This document shows, piece by piece, positions 11,590 through 21,913 of a DNA stretch of 64,000 nt. The notes under the pieces were generated by a model, which saw only the letters and a list, made by a program, of their open reading frames with translations, had not been told where the DNA came from and made no database searches. The DNA is from Paralithodes platypus (lineage: Eukaryota > Arthropoda > Malacostraca > Decapoda > Lithodidae): positions 51,166,022-51,230,021 of the forward strand of contig CM064509.1 in assembly GCA_032716605.1 (NCBI GenBank), written 5' to 3'. The translations under genes were made by a program, and so were the position numbers. Position 1 is the stretch's first letter. Every line of letters starts with the position of its first letter.

Positions 11590-12495
11590 TTAAACTACCC
11601 TCCTTCAGATTTTATCCCCCCATCTGTGCCTTTATCTCAGATTTCCTTTCTGGCCGTTCCATAGCTGCAGTTCCACACGCCCATCGCTCTCTTCCTGAAC
11701 ATATCAATTCTGGTGTTCCTCAGGGGTCTGTCCTTTCTCCAGTTCTCTTTCTAATATTCATTGATGATCTCAACTGTACCTCCATCCACTCATATACTGA
11801 TGACTCTACCTTTCACTATTCAACTGTTTTTTCACAACAACCCAGCATGAAATCACTCCAAAACTCACGTAACAGGGCCTTGGCAAACCTATCTTCTGAT
11901 CTTTCTATCTCTGATTGGGGCAGATAACACTTTGTAACTTTCAAAACTCAATTTCTCCATCTTTTTACTCGGCACAACCTTCCAGAAGACTATCACTTAC
12001 TTTTCAACAACAAACAAATCCACCCTTCATCTTCTCTTAATATTCAAGGTGTCTCTTCTTCTGATCTCTCTTGGAGAGACCATAATACCACTCTTGCTAA
12101 AACACCTTCCCAGAAGCTGGGTGTGCTTAGCTGCCTCCATGGGTTCTTTACCCCTGCACAGCTTCTTGCCTTGTACAGGGGGACAGTGCATCCATGTATT
12201 GAGAATTGCTCGCATGTGTGGGGAGGATCCTATCACTCAGCACTTCTAGACAAAATAGAAAAGAAAGCCTTCCGTCTCATTAACTCACCTCCACTCACTG
12301 ATTCTCTGCAATCCCTCTCTCTTCGTCGCAGTGTTGCATCTCTCTCGCTATTCTACCGCTATTATAATAAGCAGTGTTCCTCAGAGCTCTCTTAGTGTAT
12401 GCCACCTCCTCTACGTAGAGCACGAAGCACCTGACTTGCAACGCATTCCCATCGCCTACTCTGTGCAACTTTCCAACCCAAGAGTTGCTTCAGAC

Positions 12496-12840
12496 ACCCA
12501 AGTCTTGGTGAAGAAATTAATTCGAGAAAAGGCTGCGAATGTTACAGAAATTGATAGTAAGAGTGACGGGCTGTGGTCCAGAGCACCCTTATGGGTCGTT
12601 TGGCCAAGGGCGGTTGATTCGGGGGGCATTTAGGGTCCTCCCCCCCCCCCACTCCCCTTTGGGGACTCCGAGGCAGCCATTTTCTAAATGTTTTCGGTAT
12701 ATTGGATAGAATTATGGTGTGTTTGTTTAGTGTAGTGGTAAGAAGAGGAGGTGTTTGTGAAAGTCAGCTGTATTACTCTTTGTGTAGGTGAGACACAGAC
12801 AGAAACAAATGAAACAGGAGGTCCAGCAACTCCTTAGCAC
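12496..12840. other. No gene seen
   Basis: Sequence downstream of LINE-A copy 2 with C-rich and G-rich runs around 12630-12660. No coding signal I trust. Confidence 0.5.
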
Positions 12841-12844
12841 ATGC

Positions 12845-13130
12845 CTATGAGGACAGTTGTTATGATGGTGATGATTTGTAGTGATGATGGTGATAGTACT
12901 AATGTTGATTGTGACAGTAGGAGTGATGATGGTAGAAGTCATGATGATAGTATAGTATTGCTAGTAGGGGTGATGGTGGTGACAGTCGTAGTGATAATAG
13001 TAGGAGTGATGATGGTGACAGTAGTAGTGATGATGGTGACCGTAGTAGTAATGATGGCTACAGTAGTAGTAATAATGGTGATAGTAGTAGTGATGATGGT
13101 GACAGATAGCAGTGATGGTGGTGATAGTAG
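12845..13130 (+). repeat. GATGGTGAT/AGTAGTAGT-rich degenerate minisatellite
   Basis: Irregular repeats built from TGATGGTGACAG and TAGTAGTAGTGATGATGG words. The long frame through it (Val/Met/Asp/Ser-rich) is a composition artefact. The complementary sequence type dominates 48985-49560. Confidence 0.85.
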
Positions 13131-13358
13131 TAGTAATTGTCCTAAAACAGTGTGTGGCAGTCAGGCAGTCTGCCGCTTTGATTGCCTTGTTTTAGATATG
13201 TCTAATTAAGCTTCTCCCTCCCCCCCTCCTCCCCTTCCACAACCACCAAGAACATGAATATATAGATACATATATAAATGCATTCATATTATCACCAATC
13301 CACCAATTAACTTACAAATATACATAATTATTGAAATTATTGAAACTGATGAATACAC

Positions 13359-13434
13359 GTGGTACTCCCAGGATTTGAACCTAGGATATCCACACCGAAA
13401 TTCCGCACACTAACCATTACGTTATCAAGACAGC
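13359..13434 (-). mobile_element. tRNA-like SINE head, family S3
   Basis: Minus strand reads GTCTTGATAACGTAATGG, then TTCGGTGTGG, then box B GGTTCAAATCC. It shares the order and several words (GTCTT, TTTCGGTGTG, GGTTC-A-ATCC) with 53144-53225, so both belong to one SINE family. The D-arm is eroded. Confidence 0.6.
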
Positions 13435-14469
13435 TAAAGATGTATGCTCAAACTCACAATATATTATCCATTCTCGAATACTTGATATTTATCTAAGCAT
13501 GTATAATACATGTAAATATAAAAGAAACAGGCAAAGTGCAACATTTATAAGCTGTATGCGATTCAATAAAATAATGTTCACAAAAATAATAACGTAGCTT
13601 GCATCATCATTAAAAAAGGTTAGATCACCAACACAAGATCAGTCATAAAGTACTGTCAAGGTCATAATATTTTCAGGATCGCTACGTGCGCCGTGCCCAC
13701 AGAAAAGAGAGGTTGACATATAAATAAGCAAAACCAGTATCGTAAATTGGCACTGTACTAGCGAATAAATCAAGAAACACGCAAGGTTGAGGTGGTCATT
13801 AACAGTTCTAAACCCCCACAGTTGTATCTAAGTGAGCGCCGAGTGACTTATGGGTGGCTGTACTATTGATCTCGGAACGTTCGCGGGATTGAGATATACC
13901 CGCAATTTTTCTAGGGCCTCATTTTATTCTCAATGTAATACATTTATATATTTATATTATATAATTGTTTATATTGTATTTATTTATTTGATATATTTAT
14001 TTATTTATATATTTATTTAATTTATTCTATTTATATTATGTTATGTTATGTTTATATTTTGTGTGTGGTCGGTGGGATTTTAGGGGAAAGGAACATAAAA
14101 ACAAGACACACTATTTATGAATGAATTTTTGAAACCATATTTGTTAAATTATTATGAAGATCCATCTACCGAAATATGCCGTTTGAAATACCTCCTTAAT
14201 AGTAACATACGACTTACGTGGTAGCACGCTCGGTATATAAAGTGATGAACATTTCCTTGCAGATTTTGAACCATAAAAACATAAATTTGCAGGATTTACT
14301 ATGTAATTAAACATTAGCTCGATTGGGTTTTGCTACAGAATGCAATAGTTATTTAACAATTATATACCCCAAATCTATAAACAAATGTACACATCATTGA
14401 CTAGGAGTTTTGTATTCACAAAGTTTGGGTTAGCGATGTATTTTTCCGCCGAGATAAACTAGAACATAC
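13435..14469. other. AT-rich, no gene
   Basis: Contains a strongly AT-rich segment of TTTAT/ATTTAT words (13920-14060). No coding or transposon signal. Confidence 0.6.
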
Positions 14470-14857
14470 TGGAATGTACACTCACGCATAGTAAAAGTTG
14501 TTCAGGGGTGGGTCCTTCCTTCCCCTACTCCACCCTGGGCAGGTGGGAGGGGGGGGGGGGGGGGGGGGGAGGGGGTTGGAGCCAAGTCTACCCCCACCTT
14601 CCAGCCCCAAACTATCCCTAACTCCCCCACCTTCCTTCTCTAGCTGGCTGTTACTGATTAACGACGATTGTTCTCATGTACTACAAAGTATTGTTAAACC
14701 ATCATTGCACATGCTTGCAATGGCCAACATTTAACATTAATTACGAATTTATAAATTCAATATACTGTATAATTGTTCTCTCAAAATGAGTTTCTATACA
14801 CAACGTGGGTTACACGATTCTTGGCTGGAGTGGTCTTGTGCTTCTCTCTCTCTCTCT

Positions 14858-14940
<83 letters not shown>
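14470..14940 (+). repeat. Left copy of an inverted repeat pair, ending in (CT)n
   Basis: Homologous in reverse orientation to 16433-16835. Shared segments in order: TACACTCACGC, CAGGGGTGGGTCCTTCC, the CTCCCCCACCTTCC block, CAATATACTGTATAATTGT and the terminal CT tract (14844-14939, about 45 CT units). A G run of about 20 nt (14550-14569) lies within. The frames through it are low-complexity. Confidence 0.85.
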
Positions 14941-14941
<1 letters not shown>

Positions 14942-16432
14942 GTGTGTGTGTCTCTCTCGTTGCATTACTTTCTACGATCAAGACAATGTGATTTCAATAT
15001 AATAATGGCATAATTAAATTCAATCTCATAGTTCTCATACAGTATTCAGGATATTATGTTCACCATTATTGCAATACACATCAACGTGCCCTCTACGATT
15101 TACTGCTAGGTTCTCAAATTACTTACACAGTCGGGTTTTTATATTATACAAGGAAAGGACTACAGGCACAGATAGGCTGGAATACTGTTGCGACTGTTAT
15201 TGATTGTTTCGTTTATCATTTGAATCAGTTTCTCCCATTTATTCAATACCTAAGATACTATAAACGGTCTGCATTTAATTATGTGTGGCCTATGCACTTT
15301 ATTTTTCAATCAAGGAAATGTAGAACTCTATACAAATTACTATCAAAGTCGGTGTTAACTTTTAGTAAGGTTTGAGTATAGAGCCCTTGAGTAGCAGGGC
15401 TCGCCTTCTCACTTCCCCCTTCTCTGTCTCTATCTGTGATCCCAGCCTCTCACTTCTACAAACCCTCAAATAAGGAATAGGATTAATTGACAGATTTACC
15501 ATCAACTCTCCTCTATGTATATCGAATGCAGACAACATTCATTACACACACTAATGAAGGGAAGTATACCACATTCAGACCGTTAAATCTTGGTTGTAGA
15601 AAGTGTGTGTTATGAGAGATTTACAAGGAGTTACAATGGATAGTTAGTATCTCAAAGACCTTCCGGTCCATTTCGGGGAAATATTCGAAGTGGAAGGAAA
15701 AACATTGGAAAATATAACCGAAACTACCACTAATTTTCCCTGGTTTTTCTTTTTGGTTTTAGGTAGTTTTCATCATTATACAGTAGTTGAAATTAGTTAC
15801 AATCCCCGGAAAATGTGATTTCTCTCATTATCCAACGATCTTAAAACACTCAGATGCAAGTCATTTTCAGAGTAAATATACAATTTTGTTTTGCCTTTGG
15901 ATACAGGATGTGTTGAGGAGGGCTTTGCCCCCCCCCCCCCCTCACCCCCCCATGACTTCTTGAGAGTTTTAGGGAGAGTTTTTTTTGCTTGTACAGTACT
16001 TTATATAGTGCATATAAAATGTATCTCCGGAGGTTGAAACTCATTTTAATATGATCTTTGCAACATCCTTATTCTATAATAGACTTCAAATATTGAGAAA
16101 TAATTAGTGGTAGTTTCGGGAATAAATAACGAAAACAAAATCAGTGCACTACACTCCTTACAGAGTGTGCAAAATACTATTTACTGTATTCCTGAACTGC
16201 TCAACATAGGAAATGTTTACAACTTCTGAGGAAAGTTTGTTCCAGGTAGAACATATCATAATTGGGAAACAGTTTCCTCAAATACTAGTACTGAACCATT
16301 TCAATTCTAACTGCCAGTCATGGTTCGTATTGTATGCATATTGAGTCTAAACATTTTACTATGATACACATTATCAAACCAATTTCATATTTTAAAAGCT
16401 TGAATGAACTGACCTCGTAGTCTGCGTGTTAA
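14941..16432. other. Spacer between inverted copies, no gene
   Basis: AT-rich, no coding exon or known repeat recognised. A C run (15930-15955) is the only notable composition feature. Confidence 0.55.
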
Positions 16433-16835
16433 GAGAGAGAGAGAGAGAAAGAAAGAGAAAGAGACAGAGAGAGAGACAGAGAGAAAAAAACAGACCACTA
16501 CAGCCGAGAAAATTGGAACCCACATTGTGTATAGACTCATGTTGAGAATACAATTATACAGTATATTGTATTAATACATTCCTAATACATTTTAAATGTT
16601 GGCTATTGTAAGCATGTGTAATGATGGTTTAACACTTATTTGGAATACATGAGAACAATCGTCGTTAATCACTAACAGCCAGCTAGAGAAGGAAGGTGGG
16701 GGAGTTAGGGATAGTTTGGGGGTGGAAGGTGGGGGTAGACTTGGATCCGACTCCTCCTTCCACCTGCTCAGGGTGGAGTAGGGGAAGGAAGGACCCACCC
16801 CTGAGCAACCTTTAGTACGCGTGAGTGTATATACT
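16433..16835 (-). repeat. Right copy of the inverted repeat pair
   Basis: Reverse-complement homologue of 14470-14940, also ending at its inner side in a GA/CT-rich tract (16433-16490), but shorter and impure. Copies face each other across about 1.5 kb. Confidence 0.85.
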
Positions 16836-17600
16836 CGATCTAAAGGTATCAACTATATCTATTTTGTTTACTTTTCAATAGTTATATACATTAATTACCT
16901 TACCTGAAGTCATAATTGCATCTTTGTAATCTTTTGAAGTAGCTAAGAAATATTTGTATATCTCACGTTCTTCCCTAAGCATTACTGGTGTTATTTGCTA
17001 TTCATTATTAGTACTAACAGTTTCCATCTCAATCTGATACTCGTCAATGTACAGTATGCAGCTTTGGAAGGATCTGTATAAGCCAATGAGGTAAAACACA
17101 ATCATAATTTGATCATCTTAATTCCTATGAGCTTTGTTTCCATAACTCCGTCTACCGTAAGACGACCTTATTCTTTTTAAGGACGTCATTCACTTTTTCA
17201 TTGGTAAGCATTTACATTTATCTATTATGTTTTGAAGCATGCACAATTGATGCATAAACACAATGCAAGATTTTTAAAATGCATTTATGCTGATCCACCG
17301 ACATTCCCAATCCCTTAAGATGCATAGCTAAAAAATAATAGGTGAAGAAGTTCGCTTAAAATAATCAAAACAAATACATGTAGCTCATTAATGATTTGTT
17401 TTCTTTCTATAATTAGAGAGTCGGTGAGCTAATACAACATTTACATATCGTGAGTGTAATTAAGAAGGAAGTAGTACATCAAGCAAAGTGTAAAAGGGGC
17501 AAGGTCATAAACTCACACTTAACAGTTAATGTTCTTCGGATGGGAATCAAATTAAACAAATATGTTAACATTTCGCTAATGTATGCATGAATATATGAAT
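16836..17600. other. No gene seen
   Basis: AT-rich sequence without coding or repeat signal that I recognise. Confidence 0.55.
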
Positions 17601-17603
17601 ACA

Positions 17604-17604
17604 C

Positions 17605-17644
<40 letters not shown>

Positions 17645-17649
17645 ACACA

Positions 17650-17684
<35 letters not shown>
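17604..17684. repeat. (CA)n-(TA)n compound microsatellite
   Basis: CA tract 17604-17650 then TA tract 17655-17684, abutting the outer (3') end of the left Penelope arm. The right arm also ends at a TA tract (21914-21943). Confidence 0.95.
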
Positions 17685-17687
<3 letters not shown>

Positions 17688-17844
17688 AGTATAGCCAGGT
17701 AATAGATTCTCTTTTAAACAGACGAGGTTAAAGGCGACAGCAGTTTCAGCATTCAGTATTTTATTGTTACAGCTTTCAATAGTTCTAACAATTTTCCTCT
17801 GGGGTTCAGAGATGAGGTACAACAGGTTAGCAAAATTCATGGTG

Positions 17845-17897
17845 GATCCAACGTTTCACAAGTAAACATCTTGCATCTTCAGGGAATGGGCAGGTAA
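17845..17897 (-). ncRNA. Hammerhead-like motif in left PLE 3' UTR
   Basis: On the minus strand the core words CTGAAGA and GAAAC occur 18 nt apart with a GCAAG/CTTGT stem between them, as in the right copy (21740-21795). The cleavage triplet position is disturbed (GGATCC instead of GGTCC). Probably a decayed motif. Confidence 0.3.
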
Positions 17898-17902
17898 TGA
17901 TT

Positions 17903-17905
<3 letters not shown>

Positions 17906-17944
<39 letters not shown>

Positions 17945-19249
17945 GTAGGGGGGTGAAGAGAGGCACCACAGAGTGGGTGGGGGGAAGAGAAAGTAGGAAA
18001 GATGAAATACAGTGGAAGATAAAAGTTAGTGGGCCGTCCACCTTGCTGTTGTTAAAGGGATGTTTATTTATTTATTTATTATTACTAATTTGTAAGGTAA
18101 ATTCTGAGGGATGTATAACTAATTTGTAAGATAGTTACTCCTAATGGATTAGCTTCAATCCACATGTTGTCATCACATATCCATTTGTCTCCATTTGCCT
18201 TTGCTGTTCCATTAGTGAAGTATAAGTATGTATCCCTGTAGGTGTTGATGCTCGTTCTATGTCTGATTCAGGATATTTTTTCTTCATCATAGCAAGTGGT
18301 AATTTTTGGAGATCTGCAAGAAATTCTGCATATTCGCTGTATGTGTTTGGTTGTTTCCTGGTTGTTGGTTTGATGGTTGTTGTATCACTGGCAGGTTTCT
18401 TCTTCACAACCTGTGGTGTTAGAACTGGAGGAGGGGGGGAAGGAAGGAGGGAAGGAGTATTCTCAGGAGTTTGGTGTGAACGTTCTTCTTCTTCTACTTC
18501 TTCTTCTTCTTCATATTCTTCATCATCTTGTTCTGCGTTATCTTCCTCTTCGAAATCTTCGAGGATGATGGAGGAGTCATCATTGTCTTCTTCGGCGTTG
18601 TCCTCCTCTTCATCATCTTCGAAGTTGATGGAGTAGTTGTCTTCTTCAATGATGTTGGGTTGGTGTTCTCGTCTCCTTCTTGGTTTCTGCCGCGTTCTTC
18701 TAGATTCCAAGACTTCTGGAGGGATGGAGATTGATGGCAAGCCATTGTGCTGGAGTAGTTTGGGAATGATCTGACAGAGGTGAACTTTGTTATGGCCGGC
18801 AATAGCTGTGGCAGCTTGAACACAAGTGTATATTTTGGCCATAGTGTCAGTTTCCTTGTGGTTTTGGGTCTTGTGTGTTTTCTCCCAACGTTTTTGTCGA
18901 GCAAGATGTGATCCTTTCACTGAAACCCCTCCAGGACCAGTAATTTGATGGGCTTCTGGTCCTTTCCTTCCAGGTTTAACACTGAAGATCACTGTCTCGC
19001 CTTCCCCTAGTGATGGAAAATACTTGGGGTTGTATTTTGATATAGACTTATGGTGTGCAAATATATCTATATTGTTGTCAGCTCTTGTTATGAATCCGTA
19101 GCCATGTTTGACATTATACCACTTAACTGTTCCTGAGATGTTAAGGTTTGGCATAGTGGCTGGATTGCGATATTTATGACCAGTTATGAAAGTTCGAGCC
19201 ATGGTAGCAGGTGGTGGGGCTCTGGTCAGAATCAGGAAAGGAGACATCT
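17906..19249 (-). mobile_element. Poly(A)-tailed retrocopy of a Y-box/CSD mRNA
   Basis: A 1,344-bp insertion in the 3' UTR of the left Penelope arm. Its boundaries are exact because the uninterrupted right arm has the same UTR. It is flanked by the 6-bp duplication ATTAGA (17900-17905 and 19250-19255). On the minus strand it ends in a 36-nt poly(A) (17906-17941) and contains one intact intronless coding region and a 3' UTR of about 200 bp with AATAAATAAATAAATAAA near 18060. This is the structure of an mRNA reinserted by a LINE-type machinery. Confidence 0.85.
18141..19202 (-). CDS. Y-box-like cold-shock-domain protein, intact retrogene frame
   Basis: Open for 353 codons from the ATG at 19202, which sits in a strong context (ctaccATGg). 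An upstream in-frame ATG at 19247 would add 15 residues but lies 3 nt from the insertion edge. Numbering from 19247: the cold-shock domain spans about residues 37-107. It has RNP1-like KHGYGFITR (47-55), RNP2-like IDIFAHH (60-66), the Y-box-type loop KSISKYNPKYFPSLGEGETV, and ends in TGPGG. A basic patch (ESRRTRQKPRRRREH, 181-195) and a Glu/Asp-rich tract (201-255) follow, then a Pro-rich stretch. The part after the CSD is not like classical YBX arginine-rich tails and I do not recognise it. Such domains bind single-stranded RNA/DNA. Whether it is expressed is unknown; the intact frame implies a young copy or constraint. Confidence 0.8.
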   Translation of the reverse strand: MARTFITGHKYRNPATMPNLNISGTVKWYNVKHGYGFITRADNNIDIFAHHKSISKYNPKYFPSLGEGETVIFSVKPGRKGPEAHQITGPGGVSVKGSHLARQKRWEKTHKTQNHKETDTMAKIYTCVQAATAIAGHNKVHLCQIIPKLLQHNGLPSISIPPEVLESRRTRQKPRRRREHQPNIIEEDNYSINFEDDEEEDNAEEDNDDSSIILEDFEEEDNAEQDDEEYEEEEEVEEEERSHQTPENTPSLLPSPPPPVLTPQVVKKKPASDTTTIKPTTRKQPNTYSEYAEFLADLQKLPLAMMKKKYPESDIERASTPTGIHTYTSLMEQQRQMETNGYVMTTCGLKLIH

Positions 19250-19317
19250 ATTAGAATAAGGACAAAGCAACATATTTATAAAAAATTCGAGGATCAAGAA
19301 TAGGTAGGTGGGCGGAG

Positions 19318-19873
19318 CTACTGGGTGTGGGGTGGCTGTTCATTGGTGGAAGGCAGTCTATTCGCGAGACGGGCACTAAATCTTATCGGTGGTTGGTTGT
19401 TGGCTGTGGGTGGCTGTGATTGGTTGGTGTTGTCAGTTGTGTGCTGAGGGCGGAAAGGTAAGGGAGGGGGGCACAGGGCGAGAGGAACGAGGGCAGTATG
19501 CCTGTAGCGCTTGCCTGAAGGAAGAATTTGAAGGTCTTGTGTTTGGTTGTTGATGCTGGGGTTGAGTGTTTGGATATATAGAGCTTCTAAAATAGCTAGT
19601 CTTCTGGGGTCTGATTCTTTGTCGAGTATGGTAGTTTGTTTGTCTAGGTCGGCGCGAGTTAGGGCAAGATGGTGGGGGGCTTGATAGTGATCTTTTATAG
19701 TGCCAGATTGAAGGTGGAGGGTTAGTCGACGGGAAAGGCGAGTCTGTGTCATTCCAACATAGGATAGGGGTCCACAGTCCCCAGAGGTGCAAATATGCTG
19801 GTATATCACATGATCGTCTTTCGGTTGGTTGGTGGAAATGGGGCGGTTACGGAGGACAAGGTTGGAGGTCTTA
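19318..19873 (-). pseudogene. Truncated PLE protein, GIY-YIG part, left arm
   Basis: Minus-strand frame covering only the extreme end of the RT region and the GIY-YIG domain (IYQHIC, LSYVGMTQTRLSRRLTLHL, ILEALYIQTLNPSINN). It matches the right copy with few substitutions (SGTIKD for SGAIKD, SARLANR for RACLANR). The frame is open to the dimer junction at 19873, where homology with the right copy stops abruptly. A 5'-truncated, non-autonomous partner. Confidence 0.85.
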
Positions 19874-19874
19874 G

Positions 19875-21662
19875 GACGACATTCTTAGTGATAAAAACAA
19901 ATTCAAAAGGATCACTCGCAATCCTACTGACGAAATAAAAAGGAAAGCCAACACCACCATCACTGCTATCAACGCCAAAGCCGATGGCGTACACCTGAAG
20001 AAACTCATCGGCGAATTCACCCCAGGTTATGCTTACGGTACTATAAAAACCCACAAACCCGGGAACCCCCTCCGCCCCATCATATCACAGATCCCTACTG
20101 CTACCTACCAGACCGCCAAGGCCCTGAACAAACTCCTCACCCCTTTTGTTCCTCGGCTATACAACCTCAACTCTGCTTATGACTTCCTAGAAATTCTACG
20201 ATATGCCCCCCCTGCTAACGACCACATCATCGCCTCCCTCGACGTAGAGAGTTTGTTTACCAACGTGCCCGTTGACAAGACAATAGATTTTATCCTACGT
20301 CGAGTTTACCACTGCCCTAATACATCCCGGGACATCCCGGGGAAGGCCCTGAAGACGCTCTTGGATCTATGTACCAAGGAGTCCCCTTTCCTGTGCCCCC
20401 GCGGGAATATGTACCAGCAAATCGATGGTGTAGCGATGGGAAGCCCCCTGGGGGTCCTGTTCGCCAATTTCTTCATGGGAACTATCGAAGAGGAACTCCT
20501 GGCTGCCCACCGGCCCACTGTCTACTGCAGGTACATCGATGATATCTTCGTGCGGGTGAAGGACCTGGACGAACTCAGGGACCTCCAGCAGCGCTTCATG
20601 GCCGCCTCCGGACTCAACTTCACATACGAAGAAACCACCGATGGTCATCTACCCTTCCTCGACCTCCTTGTCTCCCTCCACGACCACGGCTTCAAAACTA
20701 CAGTGTACACCAAACCTACTAACAATGGCCAATGTCTTAATGGGGAAAGTGAATGCCCTAAACGATACCATCAGTCCACCATCGCCGCCTATGTCAGGAG
20801 AGCCCAAACCCATTGCACCACCTGGAATGACACACACAATGAATTGGAAAGGCTCACCCAGGTCCTAGTCAACAATGGGTATTCCAACACTGACGTCACC
20901 AATGCCATCAACCACCACCTAGAAAAATGGTACAAACAAGACCCCCCTAGTACCAACCCGGCCAATGACATTACATTTTTCTACAAAAACTACATATCTT
21001 CCGACCACACAACAGACGAATCCATTATGCAAGAAATAATTCACAAAAACGTCCTCCCCACCAACCCTGACAATAAAATAAAACTCATTATTTACTACAA
21101 ATCTCCTAAGACCTCCATCCTTGTCCTCCGTAACCGCCCCATTTCCTCCAACCAACCGAAAGACGATCATGTGATATACCAGCATATTTGCACCTCTGGG
21201 GACTGTGGACCCCTATCCTATGTTGGAATGACACAGACTCGCCTTTCCCGTCGACTAACCCTCCACCTTCAATCTGGCGCTATAAAAGATCACTATCAAG
21301 CCCCCCACCATCTTGCCCTAACTCGCGCCGACCTAGACAAACAAACTACCATACTCGACAAAGAATCAGACCCCAGAAGACTAGCTATTTTAGAAGCTCT
21401 ATATATCCAAACGCTCAACCCCAGCATCAACAACCAAACACAAGACCTTCAAATTCTTCCTTCAGGCAAGCGCTACAGGCATACTGCCCTCGTTCCTCTC
21501 GCCCTGTGCCCCCCTCCCTTACCTTTCCGCCCTCAGCACACAACTGACAACACCAACCAATCACAGCCACCCACAGCCAACAACCAACCACCGATAAGAT
21601 TTAGAGCCTGTCTCGCGAATAGACTGCCTTCCACCAATGAACAGCCACCCCACACCCAGTAG
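19875..21662 (+). CDS. Penelope-like reverse transcriptase with GIY-YIG endonuclease (5' truncated)
   Basis: An open frame of 595 codons beginning at the dimer junction; the first ATG is at 20253 but homology to PLE proteins starts upstream (ILSDKNKFKRITRNPT). RT motifs in order: GEFTPGYAYGTIKTHKP (fingers), ASLDVESLFTNVPV (motif A), DGVAMGSPLG (motif B), YCRYIDDIF (motif C with YxDD catalytic Asp pair), then DGHLPFLDLLV. The C-terminal GIY-YIG nuclease shows IYQHIC and SYVGMT, the conserved Arg region RLSRRLTLHL and the Glu in ILEALYIQTLNP. No internal stop. The N-terminal part of a typical PLE protein is missing, so it is probably inactive, but RT and nuclease look intact. Confidence 0.9.
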   Translation, partial: DDILSDKNKFKRITRNPTDEIKRKANTTITAINAKADGVHLKKLIGEFTPGYAYGTIKTHKPGNPLRPIISQIPTATYQTAKALNKLLTPFVPRLYNLNSAYDFLEILRYAPPANDHIIASLDVESLFTNVPVDKTIDFILRRVYHCPNTSRDIPGKALKTLLDLCTKESPFLCPRGNMYQQIDGVAMGSPLGVLFANFFMGTIEEELLAAHRPTVYCRYIDDIFVRVKDLDELRDLQQRFMAASGLNFTYEETTDGHLPFLDLLVSLHDHGFKTTVYTKPTNNGQCLNGESECPKRYHQSTIAAYVRRAQTHCTTWNDTHNELERLTQVLVNNGYSNTDVTNAINHHLEKWYKQDPPSTNPANDITFFYKNYISSDHTTDESIMQEIIHKNVLPTNPDNKIKLIIYYKSPKTSILVLRNRPISSNQPKDDHVIYQHICTSGDCGPLSYVGMTQTRLSRRLTLHLQSGAIKDHYQAPHHLALTRADLDKQTTILDKESDPRRLAILEALYIQTLNPSINNQTQDLQILPSGKRYRHTALVPLALCPPPLPFRPQHTTDNTNQSQPPTANNQPPIRFRACLANRLPSTNEQPPHTQ

Positions 21663-21739
21663 CTCCGCCCACCTACCTATTCTTAATCCTCGAATTTTGT
21701 ATAAATATGTTGCTTTGTCCTTATTCTAATCATTACCTG

Positions 21740-21795
21740 CCCATTCCCTGAAGATGCAAGATGTTTACTTGTGAAACGTTGGTCCACCATGAATT
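21740..21795 (+). ncRNA. Hammerhead-ribozyme-like motif in right PLE 3' UTR
   Basis: CTGAAGA (21748-21754) and GAAAC (21773-21777) with a GCAAG...CTTGT stem between them, then a short A-C...G-U helix and GTC (21782-21784) as a candidate cleavage triplet. Hammerhead motifs with minimal stem III are known in Penelope-like elements. Stem I is not convincing here and stem II has a bulge, so activity is doubtful. Confidence 0.35.
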
Positions 21796-21913
21796 TTGCT
21801 AACCTGTTGTACCTCATCTCTGAACCCCAGAGGAAAATTGTTAGAACTATTGAAAGCTGTAACAATAAAATACTGAATGCTGAAACTGCTGTTGCCTTTA
21901 ACCTCGTCTGTTT

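Larger units (their letters stand above)
9515..12495 (+). mobile_element. LINE-A copy 2, with endonuclease; interrupted by a SINE and a MITE
   Basis: This is the longest LINE-A copy. The APE-type endonuclease is recognisable (NKPDLLFLTETQV at 9570-9605, then CVYVHNKL), followed by a linker region (10080-10960), RT motif A (LDISKAFDRIWHKFPIL, 11117-11163), SGVPQGSVLSPVLFLIFIDD at 11710-11768, TDDSTFHYS at 11797 (an altered YADD box) and a C-terminal part to about 12480. It is broken by frameshifts and stops and by two later insertions: a SINE at 9841-10072 and a TTAA-flanked MITE at 11167-11589. Removing the MITE with one TTAA makes the RT frame continuous across the site. Not active. Confidence 0.88.
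17690..21913. mobile_element. Penelope-like element, inverted head-to-head dimer
   Basis: Two copies of one Penelope-like retroelement meet near 19873. The right copy (plus strand, about 19875-21913) has RT and GIY-YIG domains and a 3' UTR. The left copy (minus strand, 19873-17690) keeps only the end of the RT, the GIY-YIG domain and the same 3' UTR, split by a later retrocopy at 17906-19249. Sequence identity between arms is very high over the shared part. Both outer ends abut TA microsatellites. Inverted 5'-truncated partner copies are known for Penelope elements. Confidence 0.85.

Noticed and set aside
12841..13209. Val/Met-rich frame, with a similar one at 49054-49578
   Set aside because: Composition artefacts of ATC/ACT-type minisatellites.
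14773..15013. SLSLSL and RERERE frames over the CT tract
   Set aside because: Simple dinucleotide repeat translated in several frames.
18259..18636. Plus-strand Ser-rich frame opposite the acidic tract
   Set aside because: Shadow of GAA/GAT-rich codons of the Y-box retrogene on the minus strand.
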